A stretch of 64,000 nucleotides of DNA from Streptomyces sp. NBC_00775. GTDB taxonomy: Bacteria > Actinomycetota > Actinomycetes > Streptomycetales > Streptomycetaceae. Positions 1-6,869 of this stretch are shown piece after piece. The notes below the pieces were generated by a model that made no database searches, was not told where the DNA came from, and worked only from the letters and a program-made list of their open reading frames with translations. Position 1 is the first letter of the stretch. Every line of letters starts with the position of its first letter. The position numbers were made by a program, and so were the translations under genes. Where the stretch lies: assembly GCF_036347135.1 (NCBI RefSeq), contig NZ_CP108938.1:6448001-6512000 (forward strand), given 5' to 3'.

Positions 1-797
1 GTCCAGGCGCCGCCCTTGGGGGCCGGGCCCTGGGGGAGGTCCGCGAGGGACTTCAGCGAGAGCAGCTTGAGGCCGCGCTCGGCGCCGAGGAAGTCCGCCA
101 CGAAGTCGTCCGCCGGGTGGGCCAGCAGCTCCGCGGGCGTCGCGCACTGCACCAGATGGCCGCCGGTGCGGAAGATCGCGATCTGGTCGCCGAGCCGTAC
201 CGCCTCGTCGATGTCGTGCGTGACGAAGACGATGGTCTTGCTCAACTCCTTCTGGAGGCGAAGGAGTTCGTCCTGGAGCTGGGTGCGCACGACCGGGTCG
301 ACCGCGCCGAAGGGCTCGTCCATGAGGAGGACGGGCGGGTCGGCGGCGAGCGCGCGGGCGACGCCGACGCGCTGCTGCTGGCCGCCGGAGAGCTGGTGCG
401 GGTACCGCTTCCCGGCGTCGGCGGCCAGGCCGACGGTCTCCAGGAGCTCGGCCGCCCTCGCCCGCGCCTTCTTGCGGCCCCAGCCGAGGAGGAGCGGCAC
501 GGTGGCGATGTTGTCGAGCACCGTGCGGTGCGGGAAGAGCCCCGACTGCTGGATGACGTAGCCGATGGAACGGCGCAGCTCGGCCGCGTCCTGTTCCAGG
601 ACGTCCTTGCCGCCGACCCGGATGGTGCCGGAGGTCGGATCGACCATCCGGTTGATCATCCTGAGGGTGGTCGTCTTACCGCAACCGGAAGATCCGACGA
701 GGACGGTCACGCCGCCTTCCGGCATTTCCAGGGAGAGGTCGTGGACGGCTGTCGTGCCGTTCGGGAAGCGCTTGTGGACCGTATCGAACTGGATCAT
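1..797 (-). CDS. Betaine/proline-type ABC transporter ATP-binding protein (3' end outside window)
   Basis: This is the ATPase subunit of a quaternary-amine (glycine betaine/proline/choline) importer, which energises uptake of osmoprotectants at the inner face of the membrane. Starting at the ATG whose complement is at 795-797, the protein has Walker A GSSGCGKTT at residues 35-43, a Q-loop YVIQQSGLFPHRTV, the signature LSGGQQQR, Walker B VLLMDEPFGAVDP and the switch histidine in FVTHD. The IDEAVRLGDQIAIF stretch after the H-loop is typical of the OpuCA/ProV group, and the substrate class is inferred from this overall resemblance. About 265 codons are visible and the C-terminus, possibly with CBS domains, lies outside the window. 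It is transcribed away from the lyase-like gene across a 142-bp gap. Permease and binding-protein genes would be expected beyond position 1. Confidence 0.85.
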   Translation of the reverse strand, partial: MIQFDTVHKRFPNGTTAVHDLSLEMPEGGVTVLVGSSGCGKTTTLRMINRMVDPTSGTIRVGGKDVLEQDAAELRRSIGYVIQQSGLFPHRTVLDNIATVPLLLGWGRKKARARAAELLETVGLAADAGKRYPHQLSGGQQQRVGVARALAADPPVLLMDEPFGAVDPVVRTQLQDELLRLQKELSKTIVFVTHDIDEAVRLGDQIAIFRTGGHLVQCATPAELLAHPADDFVADFLGAERGLKLLSLKSLADLPQGPAPKGGAW

Positions 798-816
798 GAG
801 GTGTCCCTTGCCCGGT

Positions 817-834
817 CTGCATATCGTCATGCAG
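817..834. promoter_or_regulatory. Inverted repeat in the divergent intergenic region
   Basis: CTGCAT-N6-ATGCAG is a perfect 6-bp inverted repeat just upstream of the ABC ATPase start and inside the divergent gap to the lyase-like gene. The placement suits an operator. The neighbouring RpiR-type regulator is one candidate binder, but this is inference only. Confidence 0.35.
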
Positions 835-939
835 AGTTCTCTGTACCTGAATAGGTTGTCAACGGTTCGGTGTTAATCGCCGGTTACTTATGACCGCCAG
901 GCAAGATCGAATGTCCGGATTGAGGGGAGTTTGGACGCT

Positions 940-2517
940 ATGTCGTCTCGAATTATGGACACGGCGCATGCGGTGACACCCCCGGCGTCGGTCGGTCTCG
1001 TGGTCCTGGACGGACGCAGCACCGGGGTCGAGGACGTCGTACGGCTCGCCGACGGGGCCGCGCGGCCGGTGCCCGGCACCGATGCGATGAAGCGCGTCGA
1101 GGAGTCCTGGGACGCGGCCCGGCAGATCGCCGCGACCGGCCGCGTCTATGGCCGCTCCACCGGCGTCGGCGCCAACCGGAACGAGGACGTGCCCACCGAG
1201 GCCGCCGCGGGGCACGGTCTGCGGCTGCTGCGCAGCCACGCCGGCGCCATCGGCGAGGAGCTTCCCGCCCGCCAGGTCCGGGCGATGCTCGCCGTCCGCG
1301 CCAACCAGCTCCTCGCCGGCGGCGCGGGCCTGCGCCCCACCGTCGTGACGGCGCTGTGCGAGGCGCTGGAGGCGGGGGTGTATCCCGTCGTGAACGAGTT
1401 CGGGTCCGTGGGCACCGGCGACATCGCGGCGCTGGCGCAGGTCGGCCTCGCGCTGGCGGGTGAGCACCCCTGGCGGGGGCCGGAGGGCGGGCACTCCCTC
1501 GCGGACCTCGCCCTGGAAGGCGGGCGTTCCCCGCAGGACCTCGCCCCCGAACCCCAGGCCCTCGACAACAACGACGCCCTCGCGCTCATCAGCAGCAACG
1601 CGCTCACCCTCGGGCAGGCGGCGCTTGCGTTGCACGAGCTGCGCGGGCTCATCGGGGCCACCCAGGTCGTCGCCGCGCTGTCGCTGCTGGCCGTCGACGG
1701 GTCGCACGAGGCGTACGCGGCGCCCGTGCACGCCGCCCGCCCGCACCAGGGCTCGGTGGAAGTGGCCCGCCGGATGCGGGAGTTGATCGGCGCCGCGGAC
1801 CGGCCGACGCCGCCGCTCGGGCGGATCCAGGACCCGTACGGTTTCCGGTGCGTCCCACAGATCCACGGCCCGGCGCACGACGCCGCGGACGCGCTCGAAG
1901 GGGTCCTCGCCGTCGAGATCAACGCCGCCGCCGAGAACCCCCTCATCTCCCCCGAGGACATGGCCGCGTACCACCACGGCGGCTTCTACCAGGCCCAACT
2001 CGCCCTCGCCCTGGACCACTTCAGGCTGGCGGTCACCCAGGTGGCGCGTCTGTCGACCTCGCGGCTCTCCACCCTCAACGAGCCCGCCTACACCCGGCTG
2101 CGCCCCTTCCTCGCCGACCACGAGCCCGCCTCGTCCGGCGTGATGATCCTCGAGTACGCCGCCGCTGCCGCCCTCGGCGATCTGCGGGCCTTCTCCGCAC
2201 CCGCCTCGCTCGGGCACGCTGTACTCTCCCGGGGCGTCGAGGAGCAGGCGAGCTTCGCCTCGCTCGCCGCACGTCAGACACTGCGGGCGTGCGGTGCGTA
2301 CCGTCTCGTCGTCGGCTGTGAACTGGTGGCCGCCGTACGGGCGCTGCGCCAGCGCGACCTGCGGCCCGAACCGGAACTGCCGGCCGGCCGCGCGCTGGAG
2401 CTGGCCGAGTCGGTGCTCGAACCGGACCAGGCCGACCGCCCGCTCACGGACGATGTGACGGCGGCGGCCGCACTGCTCGACCGGTTCACGGACATCTGGA
2501 GGGGGAGCGCGTCATGA
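940..2517 (+). CDS. Histidine/aromatic amino acid ammonia-lyase-like protein with altered MIO motif
   Basis: This is a member of the HAL/PAL lyase superfamily of about 525 residues, similar in length to bacterial HutH. Visible family features are the YGRSTGVG loop near residue 70 (Tyr position), the SHAGAIGE helix, an Asn-containing ISSNALTLG segment, QDPYGFRCVPQIHG (Tyr and Arg positions), ENPL, and EQASFASLAARQT near the C-terminus. The cofactor segment reads GSVGTGD at residues 155-161 (1402-1422), where the family has GSVGASGD. One residue is missing and with it the serine that becomes dehydroalanine in the MIO group. Ordinary ammonia-lyase activity is therefore doubtful. I prefer ATG 940, which sits about 10 nt after GGGGAG; TTG 931 and ATG 955 are alternatives. 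Its stop overlaps the next gene as ATGA, so it is co-translated with a MurR/RpiR regulator. Confidence 0.85.
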   Translation: MSSRIMDTAHAVTPPASVGLVVLDGRSTGVEDVVRLADGAARPVPGTDAMKRVEESWDAARQIAATGRVYGRSTGVGANRNEDVPTEAAAGHGLRLLRSHAGAIGEELPARQVRAMLAVRANQLLAGGAGLRPTVVTALCEALEAGVYPVVNEFGSVGTGDIAALAQVGLALAGEHPWRGPEGGHSLADLALEGGRSPQDLAPEPQALDNNDALALISSNALTLGQAALALHELRGLIGATQVVAALSLLAVDGSHEAYAAPVHAARPHQGSVEVARRMRELIGAADRPTPPLGRIQDPYGFRCVPQIHGPAHDAADALEGVLAVEINAAAENPLISPEDMAAYHHGGFYQAQLALALDHFRLAVTQVARLSTSRLSTLNEPAYTRLRPFLADHEPASSGVMILEYAAAAALGDLRAFSAPASLGHAVLSRGVEEQASFASLAARQTLRACGAYRLVVGCELVAAVRALRQRDLRPEPELPAGRALELAESVLEPDQADRPLTDDVTAAAALLDRFTDIWRGSAS

Positions 2518-3404
2518 GCATGGACAGGAGCACGGGCGTGGACGGGGACGGGGACAGGGACATGGGTGTGACGGACAGTCCCGCCGCGCGGCTTCAGGCG
2601 CTCTTCGAGGGGCACCGGCTGACGCCGACCCAGCGGCGCATCGCGCACAGCATGGTGCGGCGCGCCGGCGACGTGCCGTTCCTGTCCAGCGTCGAGCTGG
2701 CCGAGCTCGCCGGGGTCAGCCAGCCCTCGGTCACCCGCTTCGCGGTCGCGCTCGGCTTCGACGGCTACCCCGCGCTGCGCAAGCACCTGCGTGAGGTCGC
2801 GCCCGCCGAACCGGCCGTGGACACCGCCTCGTACAACGAGTACCAGCAGGCCGTCGAGGCCGAGATCGAGAACCTGAGGCATCTCGCGGAGGTGCTCGCC
2901 GACCCGCGCCCGGTCGCCAGGGCGGGCCGGCTGCTCGCGGCGTCCCGCCCGCTCCCGGTGCTCGGCCTGCGGGCCGCGGCCTCCCAGGCGTACGGCTTCG
3001 CCTACTTCGCCGCCAAGGTCCACCCCGACGTACGGCTGCTGCACGAGAGCGGCACGATGCTCCAGGACCGTATCGACGCGGCGGTCCGGGCCGGGGCGAG
3101 CGCCCTGCTGTGCTTCGCCCTGCCCCGGCACCCGCGCGAGGTCGTGGACTCGCTGGCATACGCGAAGGAGGCCGGGCTGACCGTCGTCACGGTCGCGGAC
3201 TCCGCCTTCGCGCCGGTGGCGAAGGTGTCGGACCTGCTGCTCCCCGCCGCCGTCGGCACCGGCCTCGCCTTCGACACGGCCTGTGCCCCGATGCTGCTGG
3301 GCCGCGTCCTGCTGGAGGCGATGTGCGACGACCTGCCGGACGCGCAGGCACGGCTGGAGGAGTTCGACGCGCGGGCCGCCGCACGGGGTCTGTTCGTGGA
3401 GTAG
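2514..3404 (+). CDS. MurR/RpiR-family transcriptional regulator (HTH + SIS domain)
   Basis: A 296-residue regulator with an N-terminal HTH_6 domain (about residues 20-100; helix-turn-helix around LAELAGVSQPSVTRFAVALGF) and a C-terminal SIS sugar-isomerase-like sensing domain (about 130-270). The SIS part shows LGLRAAASQAYGFAYFAAKV and a second strand-turn ending in VTVADSAFAPVAKVSDLLL. Proteins of this family usually sense a phosphorylated or small metabolite and control adjacent catabolic genes. It is translationally coupled (ATGA) to the lyase-like gene, so both probably respond to the same ligand. The ligand is not evident; in this setting an amino-acid or urocanate-like compound is as plausible as a sugar phosphate. 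No partner transporter lies downstream. Confidence 0.85.
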   Translation: MSMDRSTGVDGDGDRDMGVTDSPAARLQALFEGHRLTPTQRRIAHSMVRRAGDVPFLSSVELAELAGVSQPSVTRFAVALGFDGYPALRKHLREVAPAEPAVDTASYNEYQQAVEAEIENLRHLAEVLADPRPVARAGRLLAASRPLPVLGLRAAASQAYGFAYFAAKVHPDVRLLHESGTMLQDRIDAAVRAGASALLCFALPRHPREVVDSLAYAKEAGLTVVTVADSAFAPVAKVSDLLLPAAVGTGLAFDTACAPMLLGRVLLEAMCDDLPDAQARLEEFDARAAARGLFVE

Positions 3405-3535
3405 TCACCCTGTGGTGGACCGGCGGCGCTTCTCAGACTCGTCTCACCTTCCCTCGCTAGCGTGCGCGCCCGAAGACGCTGAAAGAAGCGCTGAAGGCGC
3501 TGAGAACGCTGAGAACGCTGGACGGGAGGCGGAAC

Positions 3536-4105
3536 GTGGCGCGCGGAGGGCAGGGGCTGGCTCGGGTGGCCGTCGTCGTGAGGGCCGGGGCGGCCCCACT
3601 GTGGTGGTTCGGGGTGTTCGCGGCCGGGATCGGAGTGCTGGTGCCGGGGCTGACCGGGCGCCGGATCGGGGTCATGGCCGGGGCCGTGCTGTTCATCGTC
3701 ACGGCCGCCGTGGTGGCGTACTGGCACAGGAAGCGGTACGCCGCCCTGGTCCGCGCCGCCGCCCGCGCCGGCAAGCACGACGTCCTCCAGGACCGCGCCG
3801 TGACGGTACGCAACTGGCGCCGGGGCCACCGCTGGTGGCTCGTCCTCGCCTGGGTGGCCGCGCTGGGCAGCTCGTTCGCGCTGCCCGCCGCGGGCGGCAT
3901 GATGCTCGCCGGTGCGGGCGTCGGCCTGTGGCTGAAGGCCGGCTGGCTCGGGCGCCGCGAACGCGCCGAGCAGGCGCTGATCTGGGTGCGCGTCGACTGG
4001 CTCGGCCGGCGCGCGGGCGCCCCTGCGGGCAAGCCGGTCAAGGCCTGCCGGGCCACCGGTGTCTCGGCGGGCGACGCCGCGCCCGGCGGAGCGCGGCGCC
4101 GCTGA
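3536..4105 (+). CDS. Small integral membrane protein of unknown function
   Basis: A 189-residue hypothetical protein beginning at GTG 3536. Hydrophobic segments are visible at about residues 20-37 and 42-62 (LWWFGVFAAGIGVLVPGL, then VMAGAVLFIVTAAVVAYW). A second pair lies at about 100-140 (WWLVLAWVAALGSS and ALPAAGGMMLAGAGVGLWL). This gives a likely four-helix topology with a basic cytoplasmic loop between the hairpins and a basic tail. I do not recognise a named family. It follows the RpiR gene by about 130 bp and converges on the roadblock operon, so no shared function can be inferred. Confidence 0.6.
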   Translation: MARGGQGLARVAVVVRAGAAPLWWFGVFAAGIGVLVPGLTGRRIGVMAGAVLFIVTAAVVAYWHRKRYAALVRAAARAGKHDVLQDRAVTVRNWRRGHRWWLVLAWVAALGSSFALPAAGGMMLAGAGVGLWLKAGWLGRRERAEQALIWVRVDWLGRRAGAPAGKPVKACRATGVSAGDAAPGGARRR

Positions 4106-4123
4106 CCGTGGAGAGGCGGACCG

Positions 4124-4498
4124 CTACACCTCCAGGTCCGCCTCGATCCTCTTCAGCTGGTGGCGGGCCATCGCCAGGTTGGACCGCTTGGCGTCGAGCA
4201 CCACGTACAGGAACAGGCCGTTGCCGCCGCGCCCCTTGATCAGTCGGATCAGGTGGTACTGGTCGGACAGCGTGATCAGGATGTCCTCGATCTCGCCCTT
4301 CAGCCCCAGGTGTTCCATGGTGCGCAGCTTCGCGCGTACGACGTCGGTGTTGCCGGCCGCCGCGACGGTGAGATCGAAGCTCTTGCTGCCGCCGATCGTG
4401 CCCAGCGCCATTCCGCTGGTGTAGTCGACGAGAGCGGCTCCGGTCGCGCCCTCGATGGATGCGAGCGCCTCTTTGAGCGCGGTTTCGGTGTTGGCCAT
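4124..4498 (-). CDS. Roadblock/LC7-domain protein
   Basis: A 124-residue single-domain roadblock/LC7 protein, beginning at the ATG complementary to 4496-4498, with an AAAGGAA ribosome-binding site about 9 nt upstream. The fold is shown by the pattern TALKEALASIEGATGAALVD, the glycine-rich turn SGMALGTIGG, and the central strand-helix with DQYHLIRLIKG followed by FLYVVLD. In actinobacteria, roadblock proteins usually regulate small Ras-like GTPases in conservons. It is the last gene of the leftward four-gene operon, and its ribosome-binding site overlaps the stop of the upstream gene. The C-terminal KRSNLAMARHQLKRIE resembles the end of the first gene's product, suggesting the two are paralogues. 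Confidence 0.8.
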   Translation of the reverse strand: MANTETALKEALASIEGATGAALVDYTSGMALGTIGGSKSFDLTVAAAGNTDVVRAKLRTMEHLGLKGEIEDILITLSDQYHLIRLIKGRGGNGLFLYVVLDAKRSNLAMARHQLKRIEADLEV

Positions 4499-4512
4499 GG
4501 TGCCGGTTCCTT

Positions 4513-5025
4513 TCAACTTTCCGATGTGGTGGGGGTGTTGGGGGTCTGGGTGGTGGCGCGGGAACTTGCCGTGCCGCGCGCCGTGCGCGTACGTGAGGGT
4601 GGGGAGGCGGTCTTCGCGGGAGCCCGCGCCGGGGCCACCGGTTCGCCGCGCGCCGTCGCGGCGTCCACGAGCTCGCCGATCCGGGTGCCGGAGCGGCGCC
4701 CCTCCAGGTGCAGCCGGCCGACGTTGACCCGGTCCTGGGCCAGCAGCGTCAGCACGGCGGAGGCACCCGCCGCGTACGTCGCCACATAACCGTGGACGCC
4801 GCGCACCAGCAGCTCGCGGAAGTCGCCCTGCCCGGTGGCGTCCGCCATCCGGACGGCGACGCCCAGCGCGGCCGCGGTGAGCGCGGCCAGGCCGTCCGGC
4901 TCCACGCCGGGGGTGTCGTGGGCGAGGACCAGACCGTCGGCGCTGGCCGCCAGCGCCCCGGTCAGCTGGGGCACTCGGGCCCTCAGCCGGTGCAGTTCGT
5001 CGAGGACTTCGGGCTCCGCCGCCAT
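4513..5025 (-). CDS. Roadblock/LC7-like protein with disordered basic tail
   Basis: A 170-residue protein. Residues about 5-115 form a roadblock-type domain (VLDELHRLRARVPQLTGALA, then ASADGLVLAHD, GLAALTAAALGVAVRMA, and FRELLVRGVHGYVATYAAG followed by AVLTLLA). This is followed by a short helix and about 45 residues rich in Ala, Pro, Ser, Thr and Arg that look disordered. I use the ATG at 5025 because GAGAGGAG lies 8 nt upstream; a GTG at about 5069 is an alternative. It is third in the operon, between the DUF4388 gene and the last roadblock gene. Residues of the EGLALA type are well kept, so dimerisation with the other roadblock proteins is plausible. The partner GTPase is not encoded here. 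Confidence 0.7.
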   Translation of the reverse strand: MAAEPEVLDELHRLRARVPQLTGALAASADGLVLAHDTPGVEPDGLAALTAAALGVAVRMADATGQGDFRELLVRGVHGYVATYAAGASAVLTLLAQDRVNVGRLHLEGRRSGTRIGELVDAATARGEPVAPARAPAKTASPPSRTRTARGTASSRATTQTPNTPTTSES

Positions 5026-5089
5026 CAGCAGTCTCCTCTCGGCACGCTGTCGTAGCGCGCGGATCACAAGGCCTCCCGCGGGTTGGGGC

Positions 5090-5902
5090 TCACAGGGCCT
5101 CCAGTGCGTCTCTGAGCCGCCGCAGCAACGCGACGTCGGGATCGGTGGAGGACTGCGTGAGCACACGGGGCACGGAAGGCGGCTCGGCCGGGGGTGCCGC
5201 CGTCACGAGTCCGGCGGCGGCCAGCCGTCGCAGCTCGACCAGGGTGTGGAACGCGGGCCGTCCCAGCGCGAGCGAGACGTCCGCCGCGGTGCGCACACCG
5301 TCCACCCGGCCGAGGACGGCTTCCTGGCGCAGCGGGACCGGCGGCCCGGCGGCGAGCCGGGAGCGCACCAGCGGTGCGGTGTCCGTCGCCGGGTCGGGCC
5401 AGATGCGGTGCAGCAGCTCGCGGCGGCGTACGGTCTCGCGCTCCAGCGCGGCCACCGGCACCGGGCGTACGGGGCCGAGCCAGTGCGCCGCCCCGTACCG
5501 GAAGCGGGTCGGGGTGCTGCTCGGCCCGAGCACGAAGTACGCCGCGTCGTACAGCGAGCCGAGGTGGCACAGCTCCAGCGCGCCCTCCGCGATCCGGCCG
5601 CTGTCGACCAGGAAGCGGCCGACCTCGCGGCGCGCCCCGGCCGCGGCGACGGCCTCCCGCCACACCTCGGCGTCCAGCACTCCCCGGGCGGCGAACAGCG
5701 CCTCCAGCCCGGGAGTGGCGGGGCTCTCGGCGTGCACCACGTCGCCGTCGGCGAGGTAGAGCGTGCCGCGCTCGCGCATCAGGACGCCGGTGGCCCGCTC
5801 GGCGGCGAGCCGGCTGAGCATCGGCGAGACGCCGCCGGCGGGGTCCGCCGCTCTGTCCCGGACCGGGAGCCGGGGCGGGGGAGGTGTCCTGACCGTCGTC
5901 AT
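5090..5902 (-). CDS. DUF4388-domain protein with C-terminal winged-helix-like region
   Basis: A 270-residue protein starting at the ATG that overlaps the preceding gene's stop (ATGA at 5899-5902). Residues about 25-150 match the DUF4388 pattern: ERATGVLMRERGTLYLADGD, VVHAESPATPGLEALFAARG, and later helices ending in LCHLGSLYDAAYFVLG. The C-terminal part (LVRSRLAAGPPVPLRQEAVL, then ADVSLALGRPAFHTLVELRR) looks like a winged helix. In other bacteria DUF4388 domains are often found in signalling proteins with gliding or GTPase modules. Its position between roadblock genes suggests a scaffold or effector for the same circuit. Biochemical function is unknown. Confidence 0.65.
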   Translation of the reverse strand: MTTVRTPPPPRLPVRDRAADPAGGVSPMLSRLAAERATGVLMRERGTLYLADGDVVHAESPATPGLEALFAARGVLDAEVWREAVAAAGARREVGRFLVDSGRIAEGALELCHLGSLYDAAYFVLGPSSTPTRFRYGAAHWLGPVRPVPVAALERETVRRRELLHRIWPDPATDTAPLVRSRLAAGPPVPLRQEAVLGRVDGVRTAADVSLALGRPAFHTLVELRRLAAAGLVTAAPPAEPPSVPRVLTQSSTDPDVALLRRLRDALEAL

Positions 5903-6297
5903 CCCAGCACCAGCCGTCCGGCCAGCTCGCCGAGCCGGATGCGGGCCAGCGCGAGATTGCCGTCGGCGCGGGCCAGCCACAGATGCAGGAACACACTGCT
6001 GTCGAAGGTCGTCCGCACGAACCGCAGCAGGTGGTAGCTGTCCCGGTTGCTGATGATCAGGTCCTCGACCGGTGTCTCCTGCTCGGACCAGTCGGAGCCG
6101 TCGGCCGGGGCGAACGCGCGGTGTTCGGCGGCGAGCCGGGCGAGCTCGGCGGCCTCCGCCGCGGTCGTCTCGTGATCACCGCCCGGCGCTTCCCCGACGG
6201 TGCCCAGGGCCAGGCCGCTGGTCCAGTCGACCACCGCGGCACCCCGGGCACCGGGCAGTGTCATGGCTTCCAGTAGGCACTCGTCGATTCCGGGCAC
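5899..6297 (-). CDS. Roadblock/LC7-domain protein, first gene of operon
   Basis: A 132-residue roadblock/LC7 protein beginning with GTG 6297 after a GGGAGGGGAG ribosome-binding site. It has the same layout as the fourth gene of the operon: an N-terminal helix, the turn WTSGLALGTVGE, the central RDSYHLLRFVR and the end NLALARIRLGELAG. An acidic insert (about residues 38-70: GGDHETTAAEAAEL and following) is specific to this copy. Its stop is coupled by ATGA to the DUF4388 gene. About 330 bp of upstream DNA before the tandem repeat should hold the operon promoter. Function is inferred to be regulatory. Confidence 0.8.
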   Translation of the reverse strand: MPGIDECLLEAMTLPGARGAAVVDWTSGLALGTVGEAPGGDHETTAAEAAELARLAAEHRAFAPADGSDWSEQETPVEDLIISNRDSYHLLRFVRTTFDSSVFLHLWLARADGNLALARIRLGELAGRLVLG

Positions 6298-6630
6298 CGT
6301 GTCTCCCCTCCCGCCAAGGGTTCGGCCGAGTGACGCCGAAGTTACGCAACGTGTGCGCGAGGGGTGAGGGATCTGGCATTTTCCTGTGGAACATGCCCGT
6401 GGTGACTAAGGTGGGTCAACTGACCATATTTTCTGGCCTGTTGGAGCCGCTTCGAAGGCTTACCGGGGCGTGCGCGAGGGCGCGCGAGGGTGTGCGGGGG
6501 CGCGCGGAGGCGTGGCGGGCGCCGCCGGTCCTGCGGGGTGAGTGCGGGCGGCGGGGTGCGCGAACGGGAATGCGGGCAAACGGCCTCGCGCGGCTCGCCG
6601 GAGACGGGCGAACACCCACAGAGCACCCGC
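6298..6630. other. Non-coding gap upstream of the roadblock operon
   Basis: No convincing gene is visible. The part next to 6297 is comparatively AT-rich for this genome (around 6400-6440) and probably holds the leftward operon promoter. I could not fix a -35/-10 pair. Beyond 6630 it grades into the tandem repeat. Confidence 0.5.
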
Positions 6631-6869
6631 CCGCCGGACACCGAGGCCTCGCGGGAGCCGTCCGTCGGAGGTCGAGGCTCTGTGGGAGGCGGCCTGTCGG
6701 GGGCGAGGGGTGCGCCGGTCCGCCGGAGGCCGAAGGTTCGTGGGAGTCGGTGTCCGCCGGAGGTCAACGTCCCACGGGAGCCGGTCCGTCGGAGGGTGAA
6801 GGCCCGGGGGAGCCGGCCCGGCGGGGCGAAGCGCAGGGCGCGCCCGTCTGGCGGAGGCTAAAGGCCCGT
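6631..6869. repeat. Degenerate ~31-bp tandem repeat, about 8 units
   Basis: Units starting near 6631, 6662, 6693, 6720, 6754, 6786, 6817 and 6848 share the frame CCGYCGGAGG-N3-GAAGG-N5-GGGAGYCGG with spacing of 27-34 bp, most often 31. A unit of 31 is not a multiple of three and the copies are diverged, so this is not a coding repeat. The last unit overlaps the final codons and stop of the decarboxylase-like gene (6858-6860). Confidence 0.7.

Noticed and set aside
6631..6869. Possible CRISPR array
   Set aside because: Units are head-to-tail with diverged sequence and no unique spacers, and no cas genes are nearby.
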